In this document: in pieces, positions 1 through 14,000 of the stretch
Layout of the letters: every line of letters starts with the position of its first letter
How positions within the stretch are numbered: position 1 is the first letter of the stretch
Assembly (NCBI RefSeq): GCF_003945595.2
Contig: NW_024104096.1
Span: 2,475,501-2,539,500, forward strand
Direction of reading: 5' to 3'
From: Pipra filicauda
Taxonomy: Eukaryota > Chordata > Aves > Passeriformes > Pipridae
Length of the DNA: 64,000 nt
The notes under the pieces: generated by a model
Told to the model about the DNA's origin: nothing
Seen by the model: only the letters and a program-made list of their open reading frames with translations
The model's database searches: none
Program-made: the position numbers and the translations under genes

Positions 1-3000
1 TAGAAACTGATTGATTGTTGCTAGCATCATTATAATCCCTCAGCCAAATCTGACTGAATTTGCCAGGCAGCAATGGAAGCAGGGTGTTACAAGCTCTCAG
101 GTCATGCTATACCCATGTTTGTATTTGTAATACTTGCTAGATCTTAAGGACAAAACTCAGTTCTCCTGTCTGCAATGCAGTGTTTTAGCTGCAGTGCAGA
201 TCATTTATATCTGTGCTCCCTGTCCAAGTCTAGAGAGGTCAGCCATTTGTGAACATCCCTCTGCAGTTTCTTTCCACATGTTAGTGTCTCTTTCACAACC
301 AGTGTGACTGAGGGTATGTATGGCCTTTCTATCTGTGCTAGCTTGTTGCTGACCGAATGGCTCTGATCTTGCTTTTTCCTGTACCTCCTTAGTGCACACT
401 CATTGCTGACCAGCCAGACACTCTCCCAGCCTAAATATCTACAAGGATGACCTATGGTCTCTGACTTCACTTCTTCACTACGTAGTGGATATCAAATAAT
501 TCACGTTTTATTCTCATATGCCTTCAGTTCCCACTTTACAGTAATCCATGTGAGACCAGAAATGAGCTTCTCTCCTGACAGCTGAGATGGTACTGCCCAG
601 ATACATGGTTCCTTCATTTTTTACCTGTTGTGTTGAGGGGCGTAGGAACAGCAGGAACTCAGAAGTTGTTAGAATAGCAGTGACAGGTTATCTCCTTGTA
701 GTATGGTGCTTTTCTATAAACTTTTCATAAGAAAGCCGATGGGGTTTTTTGTGTTTTCTCACTTTCATTTCTGTCCTTTCTTCTGTAAAAAAAAATGAAA
801 GTGTAAACCTACATCTAAAATGGTGGAAGACAGTTTTTCCTTAATCAGGGTCCTGGCAAACATCAGCCATTTTTCCACAAATGTAAATGACTTGTAATAT
901 AGTAGGGATGTTATATTTTCCTTTGCTTCCTTTCTTAAATCTTTTCCAAAAGGCCAATCTGACGAGGAGCCTTCTCTGCACATGGACCTGCAGGAGCCCT
1001 GTTTATTACTTGGTTTGATTTTTGACCTGACCTGACCATTGATGCACATAATTGAAAAGCAGTGTCTAAAAGTGCAGAAGGAATCAACTGATAAAATCAT
1101 TCTTTTTCAAGAATCATTTGTACGGATATATAGACATACGTAGATATATGGCAGGCACATTAGACATATATAAAAATATACACATAAGCACAAAGAGTGA
1201 GAATCCTTTTATAATCCATTCCAATCACTGCTGTTCAATACAAGAAGCATGACCCTCCCCCTTCAGGCAGTTTTTGTATGTGCCTATAGAAGATGGCTAC
1301 ATGGTACTTTATTTAAGTGTAAGTATTGCTACAAAAAGTGAAATAATGGGAATCAGTCAGAAAGATTTCTTTGATGAGCAGGCTGGACCAGAGCTCAATG
1401 CTGCATTGCACCAACTAAAAGAGGGTGCCTTCCTTCTGCCTGAATTTGCCCTCTGCTTCACCACTTCAGACAAGGAAAGTGAGTCTGCAAACATCCAGGA
1501 TTATAGCCATCACTTATTCCTGTGTTCTAGTGCTGTGTGCACAGCAGAATTTCATCACCTTAAAAGACTGATCCTCCAAAAAATGGAGAAACTGCACACA
1601 TATATCAACTAACTTTTAAAAGGCTTATTTTTATCCACGACATCAACACTGCTTTAATAAAACTTATCAATGTGAGGTATTTTCTGGTGTACCATACTGC
1701 CTGAAGTGAACTCTATGCTCAAATGCATTGCTAAAAAACTCATTGGCATCACTAATTTTTAATAAAATCTTCTCTGAAGATTAATTAATCAATTTTTTTT
1801 TTTGGTGAATACTTAGGTATGTGGGATATTTCGATAATTGTAAATTGACCACTGAAGCTGTATGTTACTGCTACTTTTTCATTCCTGGTTAAAAATGTAA
1901 GTGGTATTGGAATGCATTGCTGCTCTTTCAAATTTTAAATTTTTCCATAGCACTCAGTCAGGGGTGCTAGGAATTCAATTCCTGGAAATATTAATTTCAC
2001 CAGTGTGACTGCATGAGAATATAAACATAACATAAAAAGCAAGGTAAGCCCAGGCAGAAAGTTCATTGAGAAGTGACTTCTGTCAGAAAGCTTTCTGAAG
2101 CATATAGACAAGTCTAGAATCAAAAACTTCAGCCTATATTTTACATGTTGCAGTATGAAGAGCAATCTATTTAGTAAAAATTCTCAGAAAATATTTTACA
2201 AAAAGACCTTTTATTAATCCTAACAAAGAGAGAAGAAAACTCTTAAGAATTCCACCAAAATGTTCGAAACAAAACCAAAAGGACATGAGCTGATAGCACC
2301 CTCTTCTGATCATTATTTTGCTTTTCAAGTTCCAGATAAAATATCTTCTGCGTATGTAGTAAAATTCCAGTGACCTGCTCTTTAATCTGGATCAGAAATA
2401 CATAATCTGCCTAAGTAATGAATTAAATAAATTTGTTTCAGATACAAACTAATATTTTTACTTTAGTTGTTCTCCTTTTTTTTTTCAAAGATGAAACCAC
2501 TTCTTCCAGTAACCCCTTGTATGCTTCAATTTGATTTCCATGAGGCCACGCTGGGCCAGAGGTGCAGGGAACAGGCTGATTTTTTATTTAGTTCACATCA
2601 TTGAAGGACATTTAAATTCAGTTGAAAAAAAAAAGCTAGTCTAATACTAAAATAGTGTATTTACAAAGATGAAAAAAGGAGCAGAGGATGGCAGGAGAAT
2701 AAGAACAAGAGGAAGATTAGGAACATAAATATTTTTCTATAGCTATAGCAGCATCATTTGTACAGTGTTCTCAAACAGACCAAGCTGAAGACATAAATTC
2801 TGACTCCCACTGTAATTCAGGAAAAAAGGAAAGAGAGCAGTGACTCTGACCTTGTACTTCACTTTCAGTCTCCGAGAACCAGAGAAGAGAAGTAACTCAT
2901 GAATATTAGAGTTAATGAAGCCTGATTTTCTCCTGATTTGTGTTTCGGTGTTGATTGACTCTCATGTCTGGAAGACGTAAATTGTGACCGAACCTTGTTC

Positions 3001-6000
3001 TGCATTTGAGGTACTTAGATGTGCTCTCTTCAGTATGTGTTCTCTGGGGCTTAAAAACACTCAAGCTCACACTGTAGAGCTTTTCTCAGTGGGTAGAAGT
3101 CAGATATCTCTCTGACCTGGACATCTATTTTCATAAAGCTTGTAGGAACGTCCTGTCTCTGAGAATTCTATTCCTCTATCATATTTCATAAAAATACAAC
3201 AATGGGTTCAAAAAACTAGATAGCATGGACTAAAGGTGGATATATACTGATACATCTAATATAATGCACGCTTCGCTCCATCTAATTAAGTCTCTGAAGG
3301 TTTTTGCTAGAGAGCCCATGATAGGCAGAGGTGTGGGAGAGGTTTCCCCTTGGTGTAGGTAGGGATTCAAATCGGAAATGAAGCCCAGAGAGACAAAGGG
3401 ATTCAGCAGCCATGGCCAGAAGTCTCCCGCAGTGCAGATGAGACAGGACATTTCAGGGTGAGTGATCCCATCTCTCAGCAAGAGACGCTTATGTACCAGC
3501 ATGCACTCTCAGCATCACACACATTGAAAACCAATAGAAATGAAATTGGAAGATACAGGCACAATCCTATTATGTGATAAGGAAAGCAGGGTGGATAGAG
3601 ACAGCACAGTGATAAGAGGGTCATGAAAACTAACAGAGCAATTTGGATCTAAGAAGGTGGATGCACTATTCACCAGATGCACTCAGCCACACTGGGTTGC
3701 CAGATGAGGCTTGTCCTTGTCAAAATATAATAAATTAGCCTTTTCAGCTTTCTCTACATTTAAAATTCTGGCATGAACCATTTTAGACAAACACAGATTG
3801 ATGGCTGAAGTGTACACAGGAATGACACAGGACCAGGATGATGCTGAAATATCATTAAAATTGATGATTTTGGCTTGTCTGTCTGTCATCTTTAGTACAG
3901 CAGGGCAGTGCATCTGGAGACCAGACATTATCACAGAACAGTGTAGAGCCTTCTGGGAAGGGAGGTGCTAGAGTCAGAAGACAAGCATATGCAGAGATGC
4001 AAAACATACAGGAACAGCTTTTGATTCTGCTGGTAAAGAGCTTTATCATAATTTAAGGTGTGGAACAGGAATGAAATGCAGCTCAGGCCATTATGTGCAC
4101 TTGCTTACAGAAATGGTAACCTACAGCTGCACTTTAGAAAGAAAGGTTCAGTCACTGTCCAAGTCTCCTTAAAAGGTAATGTGTGGCAGCCCAAGGCAAA
4201 TGCAACTGAGTTATTGGCCCAGAAGTGGTAATTTAGAAATTGGTATTTTAGGTTATTAGAGTAGAAATAACAGAATTGTCTCTTTTTCCTTCTGGGTGCA
4301 TATAGAATCACAGAATGGCTTCTATGAAGGCGACGTGAAAAATGATAGAATACTCGGTTGGAGCTCCATAGCAGGAATGACCAACCACAAAAAATCTTTG
4401 CCATTACCCAGCAGCTAGAATGTGCTGGAAAGGATAGTAACAGAATGAGGAGTTTGCATTTTTGAGTCTGGTCATTTGTTACACCCAAAATAAGACCCTA
4501 GCATATGTGAGCATGTGTGGCTTGAAATGGTGCAGGGTCAGCCGCATAGGGATCTTCTAAGGAAATTACGAAAATCTCTAGAGTTATGACTTCTTATTAT
4601 CAGTATTCACAAAATGTGGGCCAGCACTAGATAAAAAGGTTGTTCAGTAGAATTAAAATTATCCTGGGGCATAGGAAGCCTCAGACTTCAAAGTTTTTGG
4701 TTATTTGCACATCATACTTTAGTTTTTTGCTTTTAACAAAACAAAAAAAAATGACAAGGCTCTCAGAATCTTTCATTATGAAAGAATCTCAAAAAGTATT
4801 TAGAATGATTCTTCAGCTCAACACTTATACAGAGATAATAAAGAATGATGCTCAATCTCTTTTCTTTCTGGTAAAGAGGTGGAGAACAAGGTTTGATTTA
4901 TATTTATCTAGTTACAAAATTTCTTCAGACTTAATCTGCTATATTGTTATTTTGAGGTCAACACTGCCAGTTCTTCTGTTCTCAGAAATGCACCAAAGGG
5001 TTATCCAGGTAAGCTTTGTAAAACCACAGCAATGACTGGACTAGATCCCTATGGTCAACTCATGCACTGATAATGTAGGGTAGAAGCTTTTCCTATAGGC
5101 CTTCTTTCCTTTACAAGGATGGAAAATACCACCAAAAAGGACAGTTTTATTCAATAGAATATTGAATATCATCTAAAATGTATTGCTGTGAATAGAAAGC
5201 ACTTTGATTAGGGCTGAATTAGTGACATGCATAACATAGTTCAGCATATGAGTCTAATGGAATAGCATTTAACTGCATATAATTGAACAGATGGTTCATT
5301 TAGAAGAGTTAATGCAGTGTTACGTGATTTTTGTTCACCTTGTAATGGCACTCATCCAAAGCAGGTGCTCAATAAACCAAAATTGGAAGCGGACCAAAAT
5401 GAACTGGCTTCTAACGAAACTGGGACATAGAAAAGGAGGAGACAATCCCTTCTCCTGTATCTTCCAGGAATATATGAGTGTATGCAATGCAAGCTTTGCC
5501 CATGGTGGCAAATCTCTCAAGTTTGTTACTGTTTCTGAGATAGAACGAATGTTGTTTATAGAAACATGATTAACATCAGTATGAGGACCAAGGGCATACA
5601 ATCTGAGAATGTCAATATGTAATTCAGGTTTGAACTACATTTTATACCCTCAGGTTAATTTTTTTCTAATTTTGTCGGCTTGTTCTGCTTCTAAAGTGAC
5701 CAAGCCCCGACTAGAGCCAGAGCTGCTATTCTGGATGAATAGTCCTGACCTGACTTTAAAGAAAGATTAAATTACTTTATGAGAAATCAAATAATCCTGT
5801 CATCAAATATTTTTACTGTCTAGGTTCCAAAGTTACCTGCTATAGCAAGGGAAACAACAGTGGTGCAGCTGCTTGTGTGTTAATACAGATTGTCCAGTGT
5901 TACCCAAATTATCCAGTGATTAAATCTTGGTTAAACTTAAATTCAGAGCAGAGTTTCAAAATGAATCAGGGTTATGGTTCGTGTGCACATGCGATGACGC

Positions 6001-9000
6001 TAAAATCTTACTGGGTTTTTTGTCTTCTGAAGTTTTGGCTGTGTTTTATCTGGAAAACAGGGTCCATTCCAGTTTGGAAAGAAACCCAGAACTCAAATTA
6101 TATGAGTAAACTCACATCAAGAGATTGAAATGCCCCCAAATGCCCCCTTATCCTTCTCTTTCTGAGGACTGAAAGTTTGACAGTCAGATGGGACTGGGTA
6201 AGAAAGACGACTCCAGATGGAAAGTGATGAAAAGCTGAACTTGGCAATATTATTAAAGTGGACCCCTGGTTTTAATTATAAAGTTGTATAATGAGTGATG
6301 GCAAATCCATTACAGAGTTCAAAATTATGTTGAGCTTATCTGCTTAAGCTCTGTCAAGCACCCACTTCTCTGCAGTGAGCAGTATTCACTCCAGTTTTCA
6401 GCTCTGGGGTTGAGATAGCTTGTTCTTGCACTAACCAGCCCAGAAAACTCTCACAGCTCAGTTTCTCACCATTTCAACAAACCCTCTTTCAAGGGAAACT
6501 TTTCCAAATGATTTAAACTGATTTTTAAAATTAATTTAATCCTTGTGACAACTGTTAGCAGTGTGCCAGTGAATTAGCTGGGAACACTTATTTAGGATTC
6601 ATAAAGATTTATAGGAAAACTGTTGGTACAGCCACTATTCTGCCTGCCTTGAAATACTGAGATACTGTAATACTTTTATTTGAAATATTATAATCTGCAG
6701 GAGAAAACCTTGACACAAGGATAGAAAATTTATGCTTAAAACACAAGGTATTGTAGTAATGAAGTTACTTTGTGAACTGGCCAAATATGTTAATGATTTC
6801 AGTGGCTAAAATGCTGGAAACAACAGTCAGGGTCTGAGAAGCCTGAACTTTAGTGTAAAAAGTAGTCCACCTGACAATGCTGGTTTTGCCTGATCTTAAT
6901 GAATCTGTCACTACAAACATGACCTAGTTACCATAGTATGAATGTCAGCTTGTAATAGCTGTTCCCTAGAGTCCTCCTTAACTAGCATTTGCCATTTACA
7001 TTTGCTCATGCAATGATGAAGAGCAGTTAATGAGCTCCATCTACCGCTGCATGAAGTGAATTGTACCAGCAGAGCCAGTTCCCCTGAACCTCCTCAGGTT
7101 GCACTGGTAGAGACGTTCCAAGCACTCTGCTGCACCACAGCACTGGCAAGAGTTGAAAGCAGAAGATTCACCTCTTTCTGCTTCTTCTTCTGTTCTTCTG
7201 TCATCAGCTTCATCAGCTTTACTGTTATGTAGGTTTTCTTTAATCTTAATCTTTTTGGTAATTTCATTTTGAATTGCAGGGTGACAATGTGGGACATTTT
7301 TTTTTTTTTAATATGTTTTCCCATGCCAAAAGGCATAACAGTCCCCTTAAAATAATTAGCACAAAAAGCGAAGAGACAAAGCAGGAAAGGGAGCTGTTTA
7401 AGTTACTGCAGCACTGTTATAAACAAGGCCACTGTGCTGAAAATGGGTACTCAGATCAACAGATGGATGCCCTTATCTTATGCTTGCCATATGTGCTGAC
7501 TACCGTATTCAGATGGGATATTTAGTTGTTTACATTTTAAAGGAAATTATCTAATGCTGATTTAAAATACCTTCTTAGTTTCTGAGAGGGTTAATGAATG
7601 CCTGTTCTAAAATATCATCTTCCTTAGTGTTATCCTCTTGATTTAGGTGGAGTATTTCAAACACTCTCAAAATATCCCAACTAGCGTAACAGTAAGTAGG
7701 TTGCATGAGATACTTACCTATGACATAACTGAACCAGAAAAACACCAGATAATTGATGAAATTGAAATACAACAAGGATTAATACCTTCATATGTCTAAA
7801 ATCTCAAAAAAATTAATGTTATATTTTATTAATATCTCAGCGTAGGGTTTTATTTTAATAACACTTTTCCATTAAGAAAGAAAATAATATCAAAGAACTT
7901 ATTAAGGTCAGAGACGTGTTTCTAGTCTGCACAATGCTTAAACACCTGTGAGATAGGTGTTGAATAAAAAAAAAAAGACCAGGCTTGCAGGCATTCCACA
8001 GAGGAAGGAAATGTATTGCTTGGGCTGGCTGCTGCCTTCAGATACGTCAAAAGCAGGGCACCTCCTGCTAACAGCAAAGTAAACTACATGAAGATGCATC
8101 ATCAGCTCCTGTTGCTAACCCCCTTCACCTGCTTCAGGTCCCTCATTCATTGTACATCTGCCTCAAGTAATCTCAAAAAATGAGAGAACATTTCTGAATT
8201 ATTAATCTGAGAAGGTCTCTGATTAGAAAACATTAAAATCAAAGTAGGAAACACAACTATCAACCAAAAAATGGTTGCAGAAAGTCCAGTCTTTCCCCTT
8301 TTCATCAGGTATGAAGCCAAAGCCATTGTCATTGCCTCAGCCTCAACTTTGGCCCTGGCTCTCAGCAGTGAAAGAGACTTCATCTCTAATTTACCTCTGA
8401 GTTGTAACCTTCAGTGCATTGTTCATGAATTCCACTTAGAGGAACCTTTCCAGCTAATTCCAAGGAATTTGTTAGTTTCTAGGGACAGAAACTATGTTTG
8501 AATAGGATAATTTAAATGTTATTCTTCATTCTTCATACACCACATTGAAAATCTGTTGGGGACATCTTTTACAACAAATTCATGTCAAAACAAGTTTTGT
8601 TTTTGAAATTAGTAATTAATGCAGAATTGTGCAAAGCAGAGTAATAAATAATCTGTCTGTGCAGTCCATTCATGAAAACATGGGGGACTTCAGCATCTAA
8701 ATCTTCTTACAATTAGCACATTGGTGGGAAAACAGGCCCTGTTATCAGTTAATGCACTGTAAATAAAGCTGCCCAGAGCTTCAACAGCTTTCTAAAATAA
8801 TATATAAGGTGAATTGTCTCCAAATTAATTGGAAGCTACAAAACTCTAAATGCTTACTTTACGCTTGTAGTAAATGTAAATCTCAAATTTAGTGTTAACA
8901 CGACAGGTAACTTGCAAGATGTGCATAACTATTTGAAAAGATTCAGGAATAATGCAAACTTCTAATTTAAGAAACTAAGTACAGAGCTTTACCATTTGCC

Positions 9001-10404
9001 TTCTGTGAATTTTATGGGAGAAAAAACTGGAAAGAGATCTGAGGGTCCAGTTTCACGTCTCATTTCCAAGAAAAAATGTCATACAATCTGTTCCTGAATA
9101 AAGGGTTTAAGCATAAACATGTAACAGCAGAACGTTAAATAAAAAAAAGAATAGATTGCTTTTTTGGCTGCTCATTAACACAGGCAGTCTTGGTTTGATT
9201 TCTTGAATGTATTTGGTTTTATATGAAAGTCAGAAGACCCACAAGGTACCAAGAGCCACTAGACCGTTCTTGAAGTCGCATTGCATCAATAAGCCTTACA
9301 AAAGGCATTACTCATAACAGCAGAGAAACAAATTTTCAGTAGTCAACCCATTTAGAAAATAAAACCACTGAGGGAATTTTAGTGACCTAATAATTGTCTG
9401 CCAGTGTGCAATCATTTTTATGGACTTAGATGTGAGCAAGGGCAAATCCAAGCTGCACTGCTATTTTGCACTTTCTCGCTTCTTATGTAATGATGTTCTG
9501 CACAGGCAGCACGCTGGTGAAAAGGTGTATCAAAGACTGTTAGGGGAGCTTTCTAATGCATTTCTGTGCATCATCACAAATGCCAAGATACACAGAGTAT
9601 AAAAGCACATGTACAGGTTTATACATATATATGCAACTGACACATATAGTATGGTCAGGAGAAAGATATAAAAATAAGTGCTTTTAAACTTACATACTGC
9701 AGTATAAGAAACAGGCTGCCATACCAATAACTTTTGTAATATCTATCAGTGAAGTAACCACTTGTAAAGACTGTTATGGTTTTTCATCAAGTCTAGCCAT
9801 CCTCTCATGTGAGTCATAATTTCATCTGTGTAAAACTTTTCCTATTTCATCAAGAGCTATTGTATATCCAGAGTTTTCTATTCAAGAAGTTTTTTCACCT
9901 TTATGTGAAAATTTTTAATGGCAAGTGAGTCAAGAGGAATTTGCTAAGCTGAAAATTAAGCACATCAAATTGTTCCTCTGCATAACAGCTACCCAGGCAG
10001 TTGTGACTGAGCATAGTACAGGTGTCAGGATGAAGGGCTATAGTCCATGATGGCTTGGTGAACACCTACGTATGTCCTCACTCAGGGGAATACAACTCTC
10101 TGGATGTAAACCTTTTGGCCCCAGTCCATTTTTGTAGTCTGCCCTGCACCTACTCAGAAAAGCCATTGATGCCCATGGGAATTCCATCTAAAGATGTAGA
10201 AGAGTCTCAAGACATCTTTGTGACCTTACAAAGATGAATAGATTGTTTGGTTTGTGTTGGTAGCCCATGCCTTCAAAACTGTTTCTTGCTGTGTAGAAAA
10301 ACCACTTTGATTTGCAATTATAAATTTCCTTATGTAATATGGAAAATTTATGCATTATTGACAAATCTACAAGGAATTGAATATGGAAAGCGTAGCAGGA
10401 AAAC
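1..10404. other. Downstream flank, no supported gene
   Basis: AT-rich intergenic sequence 3' of GABRP. Open frames here are short, lack recognisable domains and are not linked by convincing splice sites. The longest, plus-strand 1274-1612 (112 aa), shows no family motif. A fragment resembling a CR1 tail (agaatcacagaatgg) occurs near 4305-4319 but is too short to call. I see no RNA gene or intact mobile element. Confidence 0.6.
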
Positions 10405-10742
10405 TTCATTGGTTCTATTTTTACGTTTATTCAATGCAGTTCAGAAACAAGTATAACTCTTATCCCACAGATTTGACCATTAAATATTAAAAAAGGACTT
10501 ACTGGTCTTTGATAAGTAGTTTAATATGTGACATGCATGCTAATAGGAAAGTCAGTTTTGGATGACAGACATCTAACAGCAGAAAAGTGAGTTAACAAGA
10601 AATTTTGTAGACACCCTTAAAAAGATGTCATGAAAGAAGTCCTTTCATATCCCTTTATCCAAATACAACTTCTCTGTTCTTTGCAACTTCCCCTCCCATA
10701 TCCACTTCCTAAACTTTAAATCAATTTTACACCGTAGAATAT
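10405..10742 (-). other. GABRP: GABRP 3' UTR (approximate end)
   Basis: Sequence following the stop codon on the minus strand, up to about 20 bases past the first canonical polyadenylation hexamer. The cleavage point near 10405 is inferred. A variant ATTAAA also occurs at 10520-10525 and could give a shorter UTR. Confidence 0.6.
10426..10431 (-). terminator. AATAAA polyadenylation signal for GABRP
   Basis: TTTATT on the plus strand reads AATAAA on the minus strand, about 315 nt past the stop codon. It is the first canonical hexamer I find downstream of the GABRP stop. A T-rich stretch follows, as expected for a downstream element. Confidence 0.6.
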
Positions 10743-11054
10743 TTAAAAATACAAATAGTATACCCAGTAAAGTACATTAATTATGATGAATGATAATGGG
10801 AAAGAAAATCGGGCATAGTTGTCTATGTGGTAAGGATTTTTAACATGGAAGCAATCAAAGATACAGAAAAGTCTTTTCATTACTGACATTGGTGAACTAC
10901 ACACACTGTGTTTACTTCTCTCACTTTTTCTATCGATGCTGGTTTGGTTGCTCTTGTTTGAATTGATCTTATTCGTATTGTCAGGGGTACTGCAATTGTT
11001 TGTGATTGCTGCCAGGGCTCTGTTCTTGCCTTCTTCATCATCTTCATCATCATC
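10743..11054 (-). CDS. GABRP: GABRP exon 10: cytoplasmic loop, M4 and stop
   Basis: The acceptor is gtttcctttcag|GATGATG; 312 bp encode residues 339-441 and TAA at 10745-10743. It opens with an acidic block DDDEDDEEG, followed by a polar Asn/Ser/Lys-rich stretch (about 349-397) and the pre-M4 segment [21 protein letters not shown]4 is [20 protein letters not shown], and the chain ends in LYF. The M4 end resembles human pi (FYWAYYMYF in my recollection). The cytoplasmic loop shows little similarity to mammalian pi, which is common for this fast-evolving region. Confidence 0.9.
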   Translation of the reverse strand, partial: DDDEDDEEGKNRALAAITNNCSTPDNTNKINSNKSNQTSIDRKSERSKHSVCSSPMSVMKRLFCIFDCFHVKNPYHIDNYARFSFPLSFIIINVLYWVYYLYF

Positions 11055-14000
11055 CTGAAAGGAAACCAAACAGTAGGTACTTAAGTGCATGTTTCATCAC
11101 CTATTGACTTTAGAGCTGCAGCAAATGGCATTTTTCTTTCAGCTCCTCCTCTATCTCACTCCTTGACTTCAAGGGTGAGCACCTACGTGCACCAGACAGC
11201 TCCCTTCAGCTTTCAAAGCCTCCATTTGTGGAAAAAACACTGACTTAAACATCATCAAGAAAAGCTGGATTCAAATATGGCCCACTAACTTTACTTAAGA
11301 CAGCAGCAAACTCATGAAAGGCATGACAGCAAGTTGTCTTCTGCTCAGGGCAAATACTGGCAAAAGTTAGTGCCTAGAAAGTGGATAAAGCAAAGCCCCA
11401 GTGTGGAGATGGAGAAGGTTGGGGAGCTTCCAGACTAGCTAGTCAAGCTAGTTGCCCCCCAAATCAAGCACCCCAGGATAAAAGACACTCTCCTTCTGTG
11501 CTATTCGCTACTCAATTCCAGTGCTTTGTGATAAAAGTTATTTTTTAAAAAATGAAATAAAATAAAGAGGGACAAGCTCCATAGCTAATTTAAAACTAAA
11601 TAGTTAGTGCTACTTTCTTTCAAGTCCTGAAACTCATGCTTTAAGTTCAAAATTATGCTAGGGTTAAACATATTTTTCTGTGCTTCACTGCATCAAGACA
11701 GGTCTTTGGAGAATGTTGTATAAGCCTTCTGGTGGGTTTTGTTTCTTTGATTAGAAATGGCTAAGAGCCATAAAGTTCATGTATGAAATCTTCACCCTTT
11801 GATGTCAGTGAATTTTCTGTTACTGACTCAGAGGACATGGGATTAGATATCAGCTGCAGCTTCAGCTCTAAAACTTCCTTGAAAGTCCTGGGGTATTTAG
11901 TTTGGTATGGGACGTTGCAGAGACATCAGCAGATCCAAGCTACAAAGATGGGCTCCAATTTTGAATCTAAACTGAACCTTATTATGTATACTTGGAGAAG
12001 GGGTCATTTTAATTCAGGTAGGCATACACATAATTTTAATTTTCTCCTGATAATTGTATGGTCTTCCAAATCAGTGAGTGGCAAAAAAGCAAGAAAAGTC
12101 TAAAAAATTTATTTGTGAAATGTAGAATGCAGAATCTCTTTAGTCTGACCAATTTGCTTTTCTCCATTTGGAACATGAGAAGAAACAGACTCCACAAGGA
12201 CAAACTTTGTAAAGGTTAAAATGTACAGCCTTATGTGCAGCCAGACAAAAAGCTCATTTAGAAATATCCGAGCTATTAAAGTCAAAGAAAGCTCATTAAG
12301 CCACATAAGTGATCTCCATGCCAAAGCAGAATTGCTCTTCTGCCCAGGGTACATGTAGATGGCACAGTCCTTGAGTCTTTCTTCATCTAAAATTAGTGAC
12401 ACCCTTGAAAATTAATGTGGAGTCTGTCCTCAAACTGCTGGGAATCGGTGAAGTAGAACAAAAAAAGGGATTATTACTGCTTTTCACTTTCAATCAAAAA
12501 AAAAAATCTGGTATATTTTATTTGTGAGAAATAAATGTAGCTCAATACATCATCCTAAAAATACGCTGATCAAAAAATCTTGCTCATCCCCCATCCAGCC
12601 TTCTGCACCTTTGTGTGAATTTTGAAACCAAAGGCCAGGATAAAAATCTGCCTATAAAGCATTAAGAGGATCAATCCATAAAATTCCAGTCTGAACCTTA
12701 AACAATCCCCAGGGTAGTACTAAAACTCAAACCTTGAGTTTTACTTGGGGCCTGACTCTGCTATAAATACCTCTCTTCTGCTTCAAAAAGTTCAGGCAGC
12801 TGAGGGGAGTGCTGGGGATGGCAGAGGAGCCTTTGTCAGCAGTGCCTGGCACTTGAAACAAGGCACCAGAGCAACGGCCTAATGAATGCACTCAGCACAT
12901 CAAAAGTTAATAAAATAAAGGAACCTGACAGAAGAGTCCTGACTTTTTTCCCCTGTTCTCATATTTTAGGGGGGGGGGGGGGAGCAAAACAACATCTGTA
13001 CTTCAAAACTGGCAGGATTTGGGGCATTGCTCAGTGGAAGAGTCTATTTTTCTCCTAGGTAGGGCTGGCAATAAGTTGTTCAGAATTAGTTTTACTTCAG
13101 AGCATTAATGGGACATTGCGCACGTGCCATTTTTCCTTTCACACAACCGCATGTTAGCAACTGGCAGGAGTCTGATACATTATTAGGCTGTTCTTGGTTC
13201 CTTTCTACTCCCCAAGAGGCAGTTCTTACTTAAGCAGAAAATACTGCATGCAGGGCACATGTACTGGATTCTATTTGCAGTGTAACAAGGCAGGGCTCTC
13301 GCAAAACAGAAGAGTTTACAGAAAAGTGCTGTATTACATTGCTTGGAAAGGAGAAAGCTATTCTAGAGGAGAACCATAAAACCTGCTAGTTCATAAAAAG
13401 CTGCAGTCTTATAAAGTGGGACTGTTGAGGGACTTTTCCAAATTGTTATGGAGAACTGAGCATCATGAAAGATTAGGCTGGTTTACAGTATACATAAAAA
13501 AAAGTGTTGTGAGTGTCCAAATGTGGCTCTAATTTTAAATACTTGGATTTTTTCTGGATTCCTGCTATGAGGAAATAGCAGTTGGCACTAAGAAAGGCTC
13601 TATTTACCACCAGAAAAGCACTGTATATGGCACCTGCTACTGTGGCTCCTGTTCATACTAACTGAAGTGTTTGCTGACATCCAACAGCCAACAGAATTGA
13701 GGAAAGTTGTCACTTCCAGTGGATGAAAAAGCTGCTCAAGATTAAAAATATTTCAACCTAGACTGTTGCACACCTGGAGTTTATGCAGTGCTCATAAAGA
13801 CTGGACGATGCTTGCACAGAAATGCCAGGTAGGCTGAACAGCACCCTTGTACCCTTATTTTCAGTTTTCAAACTGTTCTCCATTCTGCCTAAAACGTAGA
13901 GATTTAAGTGAAAGACAGAGGAAGTCCAAGAAGGAATCCTCTTCTTTATAGAGGGCACAAATCACAATTTTGTACAAAACAGAAGAAACTTGGGAGGGGC

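Noticed and set aside
1274..1612. 112-residue plus-strand ORF followed by AATAAA-like sequence
   Set aside because: No recognisable domain, no splice partners and no promoter signal; its length is plausible by chance in 64 kb.
4105..4488. 127-residue minus-strand ORF
   Set aside because: Composition looks random, no motif is present, and a possible CR1-tail scrap lies inside it.
4640..5035. 131-residue plus-strand ORF, joint longest in the set
   Set aside because: No motif or exon-like splice sites; AT-rich codon content consistent with chance.
12755..12775. TATA-like ctataaatacc suggesting a plus-strand promoter
   Set aside because: No gene follows it, and such motifs are expected by chance in AT-rich introns.
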